Shown: positions 34,395 through 44,105, counted from the stretch's first letter. The stretch: DNA of 64,000 bases from Lactobacillus colini (GCF_017874575.1 NZ_JAGGLU010000002.1:210953-274952); one strand, 5' to 3'. Notes: generated from the letters alone by a model not told the origin. Numbers and translations are program-made.

Positions 34395-34473
34395 TGCTTC
34401 ACTTCACTTTCCTTCAATAAGTAATGCGGTTAACATTATACGTAATCATCAACAATTAAGCAAAACCACCCCA

Positions 34474-34502
34474 CAAAAAAAGACCGTAGCAAGCTACGAT
34501 CT
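34474..34502 (-). terminator. Terminator of prs
   Basis: On the minus strand AGATCGTAGC pairs with GCTACGGTCT and is followed by T-rich sequence, about 30 bp after the prs stop. Confidence 0.75.
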
Positions 34503-34532
34503 AATTATTAATCTGAATCACTAAAATAGTTA

Positions 34533-35522
34533 TTATCCATTAATTCTATTTTGTTCATCAAAAATTTGGTGAATTGACTTGTCATTGTAAATGTAGTCAA
34601 TTCCCTTAGCAAGTAAGCGAGCTACAGACAAGCGGACCATTCTGTTAGGATATTTCTTATGCTTAATAGTATCGGTTACTACAATTTGTTCAATTGGTAA
34701 TTCATTCAATACTTCTGTAGCATTTTGAGAAAGAAGCGCATGGGTTGCTGCAACATAGATTTTCTTTGCACCAGCTGCTAGAACTGACTTAGTTGATGAA
34801 GAAACACGTGATCCAGTATCAATTAAGTCATCAACGATAATTACTGTCTTATCCTTAACATCACCAATCATATCGTGAACTTCAGTGTCATAACGGGCTC
34901 CACGTTGGTCTACAATGGCAATTGGTGCATTAAAGTAAGAACCAAATGTACGTGCGAGCTTAGCACCTGAATGGTCAGGAGAAACAATAACCACATCATC
35001 TTCATCCTTACTTGCAATTCCATTATCCAAGAAATATTGAGCCAAGATTGGCATTGCATGTAAATGATCTACTGGAATGTTATAGAAGCCTTGAATTTGT
35101 GAAGCGTGTAGGTCAACCGCAATCAAGTCATCAATATCAGTTAATTGCAGTAAGTTAGCAAGTAACTTAGCAGTAATTGGTTCACGTGAACGGTTCTTAG
35201 TGTCAGAACGTGAATAAGCCATGTAAGGAATTACTACATTGACAGAATGTGCCGACGCTCTATGTAACGCATCCAAGACAATCATTAATTCCATAAAGTT
35301 TTCATTTACAGGGTCTTGAATAGATTGAATTACGTAAACATCACAGCCTCTAACTGTTTCAGTAATATTAACTTGAATTTCGCCATCACTAAAGTGCTGT
35401 ACAGCTGTTTCAAGCAATGGTGTATCTAGTTCACTCGCAATTCTCTCAGCTAAGGCTTGGTTACCACCAAGACCGATTAATTTCATTGGGTGCAACATTT
35501 GATGTAATTCTTCTTTGTTCAT
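34533..35522 (-). CDS. prs: Ribose-phosphate pyrophosphokinase
   Basis: 329 residues, class I. Start region LIGLGGNQALAERIASEL, then SDGEIQVNITETVRGCDVYV, the flexible loop RSREPITAKL, ATP/metal site DLHASQIQGFYNIPVDHL and PRPP loop VIIVDDLIDTGS are all intact. It makes PRPP for purine, pyrimidine, His and NAD synthesis. Lactobacilli commonly carry two prs paralogues; whether this is the main one cannot be told here. Confidence 0.95.
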   Translation of the reverse strand: MNKEELHQMLHPMKLIGLGGNQALAERIASELDTPLLETAVQHFSDGEIQVNITETVRGCDVYVIQSIQDPVNENFMELMIVLDALHRASAHSVNVVIPYMAYSRSDTKNRSREPITAKLLANLLQLTDIDDLIAVDLHASQIQGFYNIPVDHLHAMPILAQYFLDNGIASKDEDDVVIVSPDHSGAKLARTFGSYFNAPIAIVDQRGARYDTEVHDMIGDVKDKTVIIVDDLIDTGSRVSSSTKSVLAAGAKKIYVAATHALLSQNATEVLNELPIEQIVVTDTIKHKKYPNRMVRLSVARLLAKGIDYIYNDKSIHQIFDEQNRING

Positions 35523-35588
35523 TATTCCTATCCTTCTTTGAATTTACCTATTCATCTAGTCTAATTATAACTAAAAAACAGCATAATT

Positions 35589-35620
35589 AAAAAGGCAAGT
35601 TGCCTTACTTGCCTTTATTT
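35589..35620 (-). terminator. Terminator of the hydrolase gene
   Basis: AAAGGCAAGT pairs with ACTTGCCTTT across TGCCTT, with a T-run on the minus strand. Confidence 0.75.
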
Positions 35621-35635
35621 TTCAAAAATATACAA

Positions 35636-36292
35636 TTATTTGCAAAAATCTTTGATCAAATCTAGTAATTTTAAGCTATGAACGACATAGCTGGTATGGC
35701 TTTGACGTGGCATGACAATTAAGCGGCAATTAGGGATAATTGCACTATACCACCTGACATGTTCAATCTTGACCCAGTCCTTTTCACCTACAACGCAGAG
35801 GGTAGGCGTAGTAATTTTAGCTAGTCTTTGAGGTAAAATTTTTGTTTCTTTCATGGCAACGCGGCTATCGCGATCACCCCTAAAAAAGCGCTTAAAGCTA
35901 TTGGACATAATGTGTCCAGCACTAACACCGTTACCGTTAACATAAGTTCCTGCAATAATTAACTTATTAACTAAGTCGGGATACTTACTTGCAAGCCACA
36001 AGCCGTCGACGCCACCAGCACCATAACCTAAAATATATGGCCGCTTTAGTCCTAATTGCTTAATAAAAGACACCATATCTTCTACATCCGTTTGATAGTG
36101 CTCACTAGCCTCTCCTCCTGATAGACCATGACCGCGCATATCAGGCACATAGACTGTGTAATAAAGCGATAGAGGCGAAATCAATTTATCAAAAACAGCA
36201 CCATCTTGATGGTGTCCATGAAGTAGGATTAGCGGATGGCCTTGGCCTATTTTTTGATAATAAAGTTCTACACCGTTAACAGTTATCTTCAT
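35636..36292 (-). CDS. Alpha/beta-hydrolase lacking nucleophile serine
   Basis: 218 residues. Oxyanion segment LILLHGHHQDGAVFD, VYVPDMRGHGLSGG and the His segment MPRQSHTSYV are typical. The nucleophile elbow, normally GxSxGG, reads LGYGAGGVDGL: the codon is GGT (Gly) where Ser is expected. Asp and His remain (GEKDWVKIEHV). It is either a non-hydrolytic family member or an enzyme using another residue. Transcribed downstream of the glycosyltransferase gene with a 50-bp gap. Confidence 0.82.
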   Translation of the reverse strand: MKITVNGVELYYQKIGQGHPLILLHGHHQDGAVFDKLISPLSLYYTVYVPDMRGHGLSGGEASEHYQTDVEDMVSFIKQLGLKRPYILGYGAGGVDGLWLASKYPDLVNKLIIAGTYVNGNGVSAGHIMSNSFKRFFRGDRDSRVAMKETKILPQRLAKITTPTLCVVGEKDWVKIEHVRWYSAIIPNCRLIVMPRQSHTSYVVHSLKLLDLIKDFCK

Positions 36293-36342
36293 AAAAAATC
36301 CTTTATCAGCTAAAAATTAAAAACTAACTTTTAAAATAGTTT

Positions 36343-37170
36343 TTAATCTTTAACATTTAAATCACTCAGGGATGCCTTTTGAGCACCCTTTTTCTTTAAT
36401 TTATTTTTGTTTCTTTCTGATATTAAGCTCTTAACAATTTGTCGCCACACGCGATAATTAGCCCTAAAATTATCGGGAATCTTCTTTAGATTTAAATCAT
36501 GAACCATGCTATCGGAACGTTGCCAATAATGATAGTAAGGATCCGAATTAAAGTAAAAGCCATTAGATAAGGAAACATATTTCACATTAAAGATCTGATC
36601 TTCCATAAAGGCCAAGTCCTCTACAAAGCGCATTCTATGCTTTCTCACAATGTCTGTCTTATAGCCCTTATTCCAAGTATAACCCTTAACTGGTGAACCA
36701 AAAACATTCGTTATTAACAAGTAAGCTTCCCGCTTAGAAAGTAAGCCATTGCCCTTCTTTTCACCAACAGGATGACTTTCAGAACGTCTAGGTGAGTCAA
36801 TCCAAAATCCACAAGAAACCATATCAACTTGAGGGTAACTTTCAAAGGCACGCAGAAAAAAAGCAGTATATCCTGAGTCAACCCAATCATCCCCATCATG
36901 GAAAGTAAAATATGGAGTATCTACATTATCCATGCCAACATTACGAGCATCAGAAAGTCCACCATTCTTTTTATTAATTATCTTAAAAAAAGCAAAGCGT
37001 GAACGATAGGATTCTGCAATTTTTTGAGTATTATCTTTTGATCCATCATTAACTATCAAAAGTTTAAAGTTCTTGTCTTTTTGCTTGGCTAAAGCATCTA
37101 AAGCACGACCAAGATATTTTTCCATATTATAAACCGGCATAATAACGGTTAAAAGCGGCTGGCGTAACAC
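36343..37170 (-). CDS. Family-2 glycosyltransferase
   Basis: 275 residues, GT-A fold. N-terminal LLTVIMPVYNMEKYLGRALD, nucleotide-binding IVNDGSKDNTQKIAESYRSR and the metal motif FHDGDDWVD are intact; acceptor-side EDQIFNVKYVSL also matches. No long membrane segment. It probably adds sugar to a surface glycan or teichoic acid. GGAGGA precedes the ATG. Acceptor unknown. Confidence 0.9.
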   Translation of the reverse strand: MLRQPLLTVIMPVYNMEKYLGRALDALAKQKDKNFKLLIVNDGSKDNTQKIAESYRSRFAFFKIINKKNGGLSDARNVGMDNVDTPYFTFHDGDDWVDSGYTAFFLRAFESYPQVDMVSCGFWIDSPRRSESHPVGEKKGNGLLSKREAYLLITNVFGSPVKGYTWNKGYKTDIVRKHRMRFVEDLAFMEDQIFNVKYVSLSNGFYFNSDPYYHYWQRSDSMVHDLNLKKIPDNFRANYRVWRQIVKSLISERNKNKLKKKGAQKASLSDLNVKD

Positions 37171-37290
37171 AAAATCGTCCTCCTTTTATCTCATGATTAT
37201 AACATCTTCAAACTTATTTAACTAATTTCAACTTGAATTTGGTTTATAATATACCCATATTATTAATTTATTTCTTATGAGGATTCAAAA

Positions 37291-38253
37291 ATGAAAAGAT
37301 TAACAACCATAATTACTGCGGTTATTTTCAGTACTTTCTTAGCATTTTTTATACCTTTAAAAACCAATGTACAAGCTGCAGACAACACTCCCGTAGTGAC
37401 ACTAGGTGCTTCATTAACTAGTTCTCAGCGCCAAGGTACACTGGACACCTTAACAGCCCCACTCAATGGTAGCAATTATCAGACTATCAATATTGATGGT
37501 AGCGATTTAGTAAAATATCTTAACCCTTCTGGTGATAACTTCACTGAAAATTCTGGTGTCTGGTCAAGCGCAATGATTCAAAAAACTAGTTCTGGTAGTG
37601 GTATTAATGTCCACATCTTATCTTATAATGGCAAAAACAACATCACTACCATTACTTCTAATCAATACAAAAATGCGGCTCTAACTGCAGGTATCCAAGA
37701 TGCCGATATTTATGTAACCTCTGCCGTTCCAATCGATGGCTCTGGTGCCCTAGCCGGTGTCTATGCAGCTTACAGCAAGGACGGTAATAAACTTAATCAA
37801 AGTCAAATTAATGCCGCTCAAAATGAAATGGGTACCTTAAGCTCTATTACTAAAGAAAACAAGGACAAAAACGGCTATTCTGACGCTCAATTAAATAATG
37901 CCGTCGCTGGGGCTAAAGCTGATATGGCCAAGCAAGGACAAAATATCTCTAATAGTCAAATTCGTGATATTGTAAATAATCAAATCAATATCAACCACCT
38001 GGGCAACACAATTAATAATAACCAAAAGCAACAGATTATCAATATGTTAATTCAGATCAAAAATTCCGGTGCTTTAAAGAACAAGAACTTTGCCCAACAA
38101 GCAGATAAGTTAACTGACCAAATTCAGGCTGGAGCTAAGAATATCTTCTCTAAATTGAATACTCCAGAAACTAGAAACTGGTTCCAAAAATTAATGGACT
38201 CAATTACTTCTTGGTTCAGAAGCTTATTCGGTGGCATGGTTGTTAGCATATAA
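37291..38253 (+). CDS. DUF1002 secreted protein
   Basis: 320 residues with a Sec signal peptide (about 1-30, ending VQAAD). The DUF1002 core begins at about residue 35 (VVTLGASLTSSQRQGTLDTL) and includes SAMIQKTSSGSGINVHIL and AVPIDGSGALAGVYAAY. A long helical segment (about 180-290) and a final amphipathic WFQKLMDSITSWFRSLFGG follow. The Trp/Phe-rich C-terminus suggests membrane association. Function is unknown for the family. Confidence 0.87.
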   Translation: MKRLTTIITAVIFSTFLAFFIPLKTNVQAADNTPVVTLGASLTSSQRQGTLDTLTAPLNGSNYQTINIDGSDLVKYLNPSGDNFTENSGVWSSAMIQKTSSGSGINVHILSYNGKNNITTITSNQYKNAALTAGIQDADIYVTSAVPIDGSGALAGVYAAYSKDGNKLNQSQINAAQNEMGTLSSITKENKDKNGYSDAQLNNAVAGAKADMAKQGQNISNSQIRDIVNNQININHLGNTINNNQKQQIINMLIQIKNSGALKNKNFAQQADKLTDQIQAGAKNIFSKLNTPETRNWFQKLMDSITSWFRSLFGGMVVSI

Positions 38254-38264
38254 TTATCATTAAT

Positions 38265-38290
38265 AAAAAAGAGGCTCAGGCCTCTTTTTT
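38265..38290. terminator. Bidirectional terminator
   Basis: AAAAAAGAGGC, TCAG, GCCTCTTTTTT. It separates the convergent DUF1002 and RNase H genes. Confidence 0.9.
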
Positions 38291-38291
38291 A

Positions 38292-38996
38292 TTAACCAAT
38301 ATGACCAGTTAATCTTCCTAAACTTCGATCAACTAAGTCATTGCCACGTGTAAAAAAGTTCTTGCTCATATCACCATCATGACTATGAATCTTAACAAAA
38401 CGGTATTCGGGAATCTGTTGCAATAATTCATCAACTTGTTGCCACTGGGATAAGTTTTTTACTTTCCCGGTAGAATTCTTCCATCCGCGTGCCTTATAGC
38501 TTGCCAGATTGATTACACCATTAATCGTATATGAAGAATCAATCCCAAATAAAATCGGCTTATTATTAAAACCTGTATTAATTAATTCTTTTAGCGCTTC
38601 AATCAAGGCAGTAATTTCCATTACATTATTACTGGCGCCTAATTGCTGCCCTGCAGGAGCATCAGGATTGCTGATAAATTTTCCAGTTGCTGTTTCTTGA
38701 ATAGAATATGACCAAGCAGCCGGGTGACTAGTATCGGCATTATTATTGCCGATTGCCCCACCATCAGTAAAGACTGTAATTGGGAATTTTTTAGCTAATT
38801 GAGCTATTTCGATGTCACTATAGTCATTGCCTAGTTTTTCTAATAATTTATTATCATTGATATAATTCTCTGCATCTCTTTTAGACATAAATTTCTTAAA
38901 TTGTGGTCCTGAAAAGCCACTAACTTGCTTCTGTGCTTCAGGCCAACTTGTGTAGATCCCAGGCTTTCTACCTTTTCTAACTGCATAAAATGGCAT
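38292..38996 (-). CDS. rnhA: Ribonuclease HI with viroplasmin-like N-terminus
   Basis: 234 residues. The N-terminal caulimovirus viroplasmin/HBD-like domain (FYAVRKGRKPGIYTSWPEAQ; FSGPQFKKFMSKRDAENYIN) binds RNA-DNA hybrids. The RNase H domain from about 70 has the catalytic acids in VFTDGGAIGNN, EITALIEAL (Glu), FGIDSSYTING (Asp) and NDLVDRSL (Asp). It removes RNA from R-loops and primers. Single gene. Confidence 0.92.
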   Translation of the reverse strand: MPFYAVRKGRKPGIYTSWPEAQKQVSGFSGPQFKKFMSKRDAENYINDNKLLEKLGNDYSDIEIAQLAKKFPITVFTDGGAIGNNNADTSHPAAWSYSIQETATGKFISNPDAPAGQQLGASNNVMEITALIEALKELINTGFNNKPILFGIDSSYTINGVINLASYKARGWKNSTGKVKNLSQWQQVDELLQQIPEYRFVKIHSHDGDMSKNFFTRGNDLVDRSLGRLTGHIG

Positions 38997-39080
38997 AGTA
39001 CTTTACCCACTTTCTAAAACTACAAAAATGATAGAATATAATTATATTATTTCACAAAAAATGACGAAAGGAGGTAGGGT

Positions 39081-40058
39081 ATGTTTTTTAATCAAAAAGA
39101 ATACAGTGAAGAAGCTGAAAAAAATCGCCAAAAAAATGATAAACAAAAAGACCAAAGCTTTACTTATATGTTAACAATTGGTCTGCTTGCTACCTTCCCT
39201 CCCACACGCTGGTTATTACGTCTCCATAAACGAAAAATAATTGACAAAGTAACTTATGAAAAAAGAAATCCCAAAATCAAAGAGCAAATTCCTATCTTCT
39301 ATATCCACGGCTTTAGAGGTGGGGACTATACGACTAACATTATGGTCCAACAAGCTGGGATAGATAAGGGAAGTTCAAAATACTTAAAGGTTACCTCGGA
39401 CTTATTTGGCAATATTAAAATGGAAGGAACCTGGACAAACGATCGTCATCCAATCGTTCAACTAGTCTTTAAGCAAAGGGTTGTTGGGGTTTATGCTATC
39501 TGTTATTACTTACGCTTTACTTTAAATTTTTTATCAAAAAAGTTTAAATTCAAACAATATGATGCCGTGGCTCATTCACTTGGAGCGCCATCAGTTATCA
39601 AGACCGAGATGCAAACCTTTTATCGAAGACACTTTCCACGCTTGCGCAAGGCTGCACTAATTGCTGGTCCATTTAATGGCGTAATGTATCTGGGTGACAT
39701 TCCTAATGTTAATAAGCTAAATGAAAATGGCCGCCCACTTCTGATGTCGCCTTCATACATTGGTATGTTAATTAACCGTTATCGCTTTAATCCTGATATT
39801 TCTATTCTCAACATCTACGGAAATGTATTAGATGAAACTAACACCGACCGTTTTATTTCGGTTATTTCTGCTAAATCTATCCGATATATACTTGCTCCAA
39901 TTAGTCATACCTTCCAAGAAGTAGAAATTCGCGGATCAATGGCTGAACACAGTATGATGCATGATAATCTAATGGTAATTAATATTGTAGATACCTTTCT
40001 AGGAATTAAGCAGCATAATATCGAACAAGAAAGCGAAAATATTACCCCTATCTTTTAA
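39081..40058 (+). CDS. DUF915-type alpha/beta-hydrolase
   Basis: 325 residues from an ATG after AAAGGAGGTAGG. An N-terminal hydrophobic stretch may anchor it (SFTYMLTIGLLATFPPTRWL). Hydrolase motifs: IPIFYIHGFRGGDYTTNIMV, nucleophile AHSLGAPS and a late His in GSMAEHSMMHDN. This group is widespread in lactobacilli as a surface hydrolase; substrate unknown. The cardiolipin synthase gene follows after about 57 bp. Confidence 0.86.
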   Translation: MFFNQKEYSEEAEKNRQKNDKQKDQSFTYMLTIGLLATFPPTRWLLRLHKRKIIDKVTYEKRNPKIKEQIPIFYIHGFRGGDYTTNIMVQQAGIDKGSSKYLKVTSDLFGNIKMEGTWTNDRHPIVQLVFKQRVVGVYAICYYLRFTLNFLSKKFKFKQYDAVAHSLGAPSVIKTEMQTFYRRHFPRLRKAALIAGPFNGVMYLGDIPNVNKLNENGRPLLMSPSYIGMLINRYRFNPDISILNIYGNVLDETNTDRFISVISAKSIRYILAPISHTFQEVEIRGSMAEHSMMHDNLMVINIVDTFLGIKQHNIEQESENITPIF

Positions 40059-40115
40059 CGCTAATCTAAATAACTTTTATAGCAAGCTAAGCAAAGACAA
40101 TTAAGGAGTTTGGTT

Positions 40116-41573
40116 TTGTTTTTACAAAATGACTTTACACAGTTATTATGGGCAATTAATACAGTCCTTGCCTTCTACGTTGTATTCCACCGCAAGCGTT
40201 CTGTAGCAACATCTTGGGCCTGGTTAATTGTCTTATTAATTCTTCCAATTATTGGTTTTATTCTCTACGGCTTTTTAGGACGTGGGCTATCGCAAGAGAA
40301 TATCTTCGCCATCAATAAGCAAAAACATATCGGTTTACAAAGATTAAACCAAATTATTTCTAAAACACCTAAATCTACCGGTGCAGACGATACTTCTAGT
40401 CAAGCTCAAATCCTAATCGACTACTTCAACTACAAAAAAGAAGCCCCACTTTCTAAAAATAACCGCGTTAGCCTTTATACAGAAGGTAACGATAAATTCA
40501 AGCACTTGTTTGAAGACATTGAACATGCTAAAGAAACAATTAACGTTGAATATTATTCTTTTATGAATGATGACCTGGGAAATATTTTTCTTGATTTATT
40601 GATCAAAAAAGCAAAGCAGGGTGTCAAAGTCAGAGTAATCTATGATCCTTGGGGCTCTCCTGGGGCTAGTGAAACTTGGTTTAAGCCTCTTAAAGATTTA
40701 GGCGGTGAAGTAGTTGCCTTTATTACTGCTCAAAATATGATTAGAAAATACCGGATGAATTACCACCTACACCGCAAAGTAGTTGTAATTGATGGTAAAA
40801 TTTCTTGGACCGGTGGCTTTAATGTGGGCGACCAATATATCAACCACTCAAAAAAGTTTGGCTTTTGGCGTGATACTCATGTGCGGATCGTTGGCTCAGC
40901 TTCATTACTACTACAGGAAAGATTCGTACTGGATTGGAACGCATCAGTCAAAAATGAGCAAGAAGCAATTACCTTTAATAGGCAGCTCTTTCCTAAAATT
41001 CGTGAAGATAATCTTAATGAAGGTAGAGTTGCGACACAGATTATCAGCGATGGACCTGATCGCTCACTACCATACTTGCGTAACGGGATGATTAGGATGA
41101 TGTTAATGGCTAAAAAATCACTCTGGATCCAAACTCCCTACCTAGTTCCTGACGACCCCATGATTGCTACTTGGGTTACCGCAGCTCATTCTGGGGTCGA
41201 TGTTAGAATCATGATTCCTTGTATGCCAGATCATCCTTTTATTTATCGGGCAACTCAATGGTATGCCAACTATCTAATGCATGAAGGTGTTCATATTTAT
41301 ATATATAATAATGGGTTTCTGCATGCTAAGACTGTAATGATTGACGACAAGTACTGCGCTGTTGGATCAATGAATCAAGACTATCGTTCCTACATCTTGA
41401 ACTTTGAAGCTGATGCCTTCTTCTACAACAAAAAGATTACCCAACAATTAAAAAATAGCTTTAATCAAGATATGAAATTATGCACAGAATTAACCCCAGA
41501 CATTACTCAACATTGGTCACGCTGGCTGCGGTTTAAGCAGGCCTTCTCGCGTTTGCTTTCACCAATTCTCTAA
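40116..41573 (+). CDS. cls: Cardiolipin synthase
   Basis: 485 residues from TTG 40116, seven bases after AAGGAG; a TTG six bases earlier is possible, and no ATG lies nearby. Two N-terminal membrane helices. Both phospholipase-D motifs are complete: HLHRKVVVIDGKISWTGGFN and FLHAKTVMIDDKYCAVGSMN. It condenses two phosphatidylglycerols to cardiolipin in the membrane. The use of TTG may keep expression modest. Confidence 0.94.
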   Translation: MFLQNDFTQLLWAINTVLAFYVVFHRKRSVATSWAWLIVLLILPIIGFILYGFLGRGLSQENIFAINKQKHIGLQRLNQIISKTPKSTGADDTSSQAQILIDYFNYKKEAPLSKNNRVSLYTEGNDKFKHLFEDIEHAKETINVEYYSFMNDDLGNIFLDLLIKKAKQGVKVRVIYDPWGSPGASETWFKPLKDLGGEVVAFITAQNMIRKYRMNYHLHRKVVVIDGKISWTGGFNVGDQYINHSKKFGFWRDTHVRIVGSASLLLQERFVLDWNASVKNEQEAITFNRQLFPKIREDNLNEGRVATQIISDGPDRSLPYLRNGMIRMMLMAKKSLWIQTPYLVPDDPMIATWVTAAHSGVDVRIMIPCMPDHPFIYRATQWYANYLMHEGVHIYIYNNGFLHAKTVMIDDKYCAVGSMNQDYRSYILNFEADAFFYNKKITQQLKNSFNQDMKLCTELTPDITQHWSRWLRFKQAFSRLLSPIL

Positions 41574-41604
41574 AAAAGGAAGGTTTATTATTAACCTTCC
41601 TTTT
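41574..41604. terminator. Bidirectional terminator after cls
   Basis: AAAAGGAAGGTT, seven-base loop, AACCTTCCTTTT. It also serves the convergent gene ending at 41607. Confidence 0.85.
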
Positions 41605-41606
41605 AG

Positions 41607-42083
41607 TTAAATTAATTTTCTAATTTCAATACCAACACCTGTACCCACATATTGGCGCAGAATCTGGATGACTTCTCCTAATTGCTTTGAGAATCTAAGA
41701 TAATATGATTGCTGTTTTTTAGTTTTAAAAACTGCCATCACTATTGGCTTACTTGGATTAGGACCAGCGATCAAGGTAATATGTGCAACGTCACTATATT
41801 TTAAAGTCCGTTTAAAAAAGCCGCTAAATACAATCCGCTTCTTGGCTAAACCAGATACGCCATCAATAATACTCATTGTTAACACACCCGCTACAAAAAC
41901 GTTGGTAACCGGTGTTGGCGCGGTGAAATAATCCATACTATATCCCAAAGTAAAGAAAATTAGTACCCAGATAATTGACGACATTCTAAAACGTGCCCTA
42001 TAGCCTATTACTGCTTGCCAGTACCAGCTGTAGACACAATAAAAAATTATTAAAATATCACAAGCTAAATAAAATAATGTCAT
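41607..42083 (-). CDS. Uncharacterised small membrane protein
   Basis: 158 residues: three hydrophobic helices in the first half (TLFYLACDILIIFYCVYSWY; SSIIWVLIFFTLGYSMDYF; VFVAGVLTMSIIDG), then a cytosolic domain with PH-like beta-strand pattern (KYSDVAHITLIAGPN; YLRFSKQLGEVIQILRQYV). AAAGGATG precedes the ATG. Not recognised as a named family. Confidence 0.7.
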   Translation of the reverse strand: MTLFYLACDILIIFYCVYSWYWQAVIGYRARFRMSSIIWVLIFFTLGYSMDYFTAPTPVTNVFVAGVLTMSIIDGVSGLAKKRIVFSGFFKRTLKYSDVAHITLIAGPNPSKPIVMAVFKTKKQQSYYLRFSKQLGEVIQILRQYVGTGVGIEIRKLI

Positions 42084-42179
42084 GCAGTGTCATCCTTTCT
42101 CAGAAATTTTATTAATAAACATTATAACAAACAATTATTTCTTCTATCAGTTTTATAATTATAGTGGAGGTAATTATTT

Positions 42180-42890
42180 ATGTTAAAAGATAAACTTACA
42201 CAACTGCAAAATGAAATCGCTAGTGCTAAACATATCACCTACTTAACTGGAGCTGGTGTATCTACTCATTCAGGTATTCCTGATTACCGCTCTAAAGGTG
42301 GCATTTACGATGGAGTAGCGATGCCACCTGAGCAAATATTAAGTGATGACACACTTTATAACGCTCCTGAGCAATTTCATGATTTTGTCATGAATAATAT
42401 GTATTTTCCAAATGCCAAGCCAAATTTAATCCATAATAAAATTGCTCAAAGCTGCAACAAAAACGGACAACTTATCACTCAAAACGTAGATGGTTTAGAT
42501 AAAAAAGCTGGCAACCAACATGTAATTGAATTCCATGGAAATCTCTATGACATTTTTTGTACTAAATGCCAGAAATCATTTACTTATGATGAATATAAGT
42601 CAAGCTACATCCATCAACAAGATCAAGGCATAATTAGACCTGGCATTGTCTTATATGGTGAGGCAATTGACCAAACTAAGTTAATGCAGTCCGTGAACGC
42701 TATTCAAAATAGCAATCTAATCATTATTTGTGGCACTAGCTTTGTTGTATATCCATTCGCCCAACTACTAACTTACCGCAATCCTAGTGCCAGAGTTTGG
42801 GCAATTAATAAAACCCCTCTAGCTCAAGATGCTGGCATTAACGCCATCATTGGCGACGCACTGGATGTATTTTCACAATTAGAATTCTAA
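42180..42890 (+). CDS. SIR2-family NAD-dependent deacylase, zinc site incomplete
   Basis: 236 residues. NAD-binding TGAGVSTHSGIPDYRS, QNVDGLDKKAGN and catalytic His in EFHGNLYD are intact, as are GTSFVVYPFAQL and VWAINKTP. Only the first zinc pair is present (CTKC); the second CxxC is replaced (IHQQDQGIIRP). It may still be an active deacetylase, as some bacterial sirtuins lack full zinc ligands. Monocistronic with GGAGG upstream. Confidence 0.9.
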   Translation: MLKDKLTQLQNEIASAKHITYLTGAGVSTHSGIPDYRSKGGIYDGVAMPPEQILSDDTLYNAPEQFHDFVMNNMYFPNAKPNLIHNKIAQSCNKNGQLITQNVDGLDKKAGNQHVIEFHGNLYDIFCTKCQKSFTYDEYKSSYIHQQDQGIIRPGIVLYGEAIDQTKLMQSVNAIQNSNLIIICGTSFVVYPFAQLLTYRNPSARVWAINKTPLAQDAGINAIIGDALDVFSQLEF

Positions 42891-42960
42891 TGCTTATTGC
42901 TAACTATCCTAAAATGAATTAAGGTAGCTTAATAGAATAAATGAAAGGAATTACTATTAC

Positions 42961-43749
42961 ATGCAAATACTTAGACTTTACCAGCCATTCTTTGACGGTA
43001 ATAATTGGGCTCAGGTCTTAACTAGTGCTAAAGACTGGATGATGATCTTAACTCTAATCTTAATGGAGTGTCTGTTATCGGTCGACAATGCTGTAGTACT
43101 AGCAGCACAAACTCAAACTTTACCAGACAAGGAAGAACAAAGAAAATCACTTGTTTACGGTCTTTGGGGTGCATATTTATTTAGATTTATTGTAATTGGG
43201 GTAGGGACTTACCTAATCCACTTCTGGGAGATTAAATTACTTGGCGGAATATACTTACTCTACCTAGTCTTTAAGTACTTTTACGATGAGCGACATCCCC
43301 AAAAGGTTGCCGAAGCAGAAAAGAAAAAAGAAGCCCGCGAAAAGGCAAAACTCATTGAGAGCGGTCAAAAAAAGCACCATCTTTCTTTATTTTGGCGCAC
43401 AGTTATCTCAATTGAAGCAATGGATATTGTCTTCTCGATAGATTCAGTTTTAGCAGCTTTAGCTATGTCTGATAACCCCGTGGTTGTCTTGCTTGGTGGG
43501 ATGATTGGTATCCTCTGCATGAGAGGGGTTGCCGAAATAATTATTAAGTTAATGGAAATTATACCTGAACTTAAGACTATGGCTTATGTCTTAATTACAA
43601 TTATCGCCTTAAAATTACTAGCTGCCCTTCCACCATTAAACTTCAAGGTACCAGACGCAATTTTCGCAATTATTGTATTTGCGACGGTAATTATTACCAT
43701 TGTATTTCACTATCTCCGCCAGGCAAAGCATGGCAAGAAGCTACCTTAG
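42961..43749 (+). CDS. TerC-family membrane protein
   Basis: 262 residues, about seven helices. The family motif is seen twice: MECLLSVDNAVVLAAQ and SIEAMDIVFSIDSVLAAL, with Asp residues in the membrane. A charged cytosolic loop (AEAEKKKEAREKAKL) separates halves. TerC/Alx proteins are linked to Mn(2+) export at the membrane. GAAAGGAAT precedes the ATG. Its stop overlaps the convergent DUF488 stop by 4 bp. Confidence 0.92.
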   Translation: MQILRLYQPFFDGNNWAQVLTSAKDWMMILTLILMECLLSVDNAVVLAAQTQTLPDKEEQRKSLVYGLWGAYLFRFIVIGVGTYLIHFWEIKLLGGIYLLYLVFKYFYDERHPQKVAEAEKKKEAREKAKLIESGQKKHHLSLFWRTVISIEAMDIVFSIDSVLAALAMSDNPVVVLLGGMIGILCMRGVAEIIIKLMEIIPELKTMAYVLITIIALKLLAALPPLNFKVPDAIFAIIVFATVIITIVFHYLRQAKHGKKLP

Positions 43750-44105
43750 AGCATTTTTTCAATGAATTCTTTTAAGACAACAGCCTGGTTATCACTCTTG
43801 TCTTTAGCACCATAGAGAAAGAGGACGTCCTGGTGCAGTAATTGGTTTTTAACAGTTACAATAAATTGCCCAAGAGCTGGATTATATTCCAGTTCTTTTT
43901 GGTAGCGCAGCTTAAATTCAGAGAACTTTTTCTCATCATGATTAAACCACTTACGCAGATCATTTGAAGGAGCGATCTCTTTATCCCATTCATCAAGCTT
44001 GGCTCTAACCTTACTCATTCCTCGTGGCCATAATCGATCAACTAAGATACGATAACCAGCCGGTTGTTCATGATCATAAATTCTTACTAACTTTATTTCA
44101 CTCAT
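43746..44105 (-). CDS. DUF488 family protein
   Basis: 119 residues. The family signature is clear: RILVDRLWPRGMSKVRAKLD, WDKEIAPSNDLRKWFNHDE. Usually a small cytosolic protein of unknown function. It is convergent with terC and divergent from the 3-methyladenine glycosylase gene, 35 bp away. Confidence 0.9.
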   Translation of the reverse strand: MSEIKLVRIYDHEQPAGYRILVDRLWPRGMSKVRAKLDEWDKEIAPSNDLRKWFNHDEKKFSEFKLRYQKELEYNPALGQFIVTVKNQLLHQDVLFLYGAKDKSDNQAVVLKEFIEKML

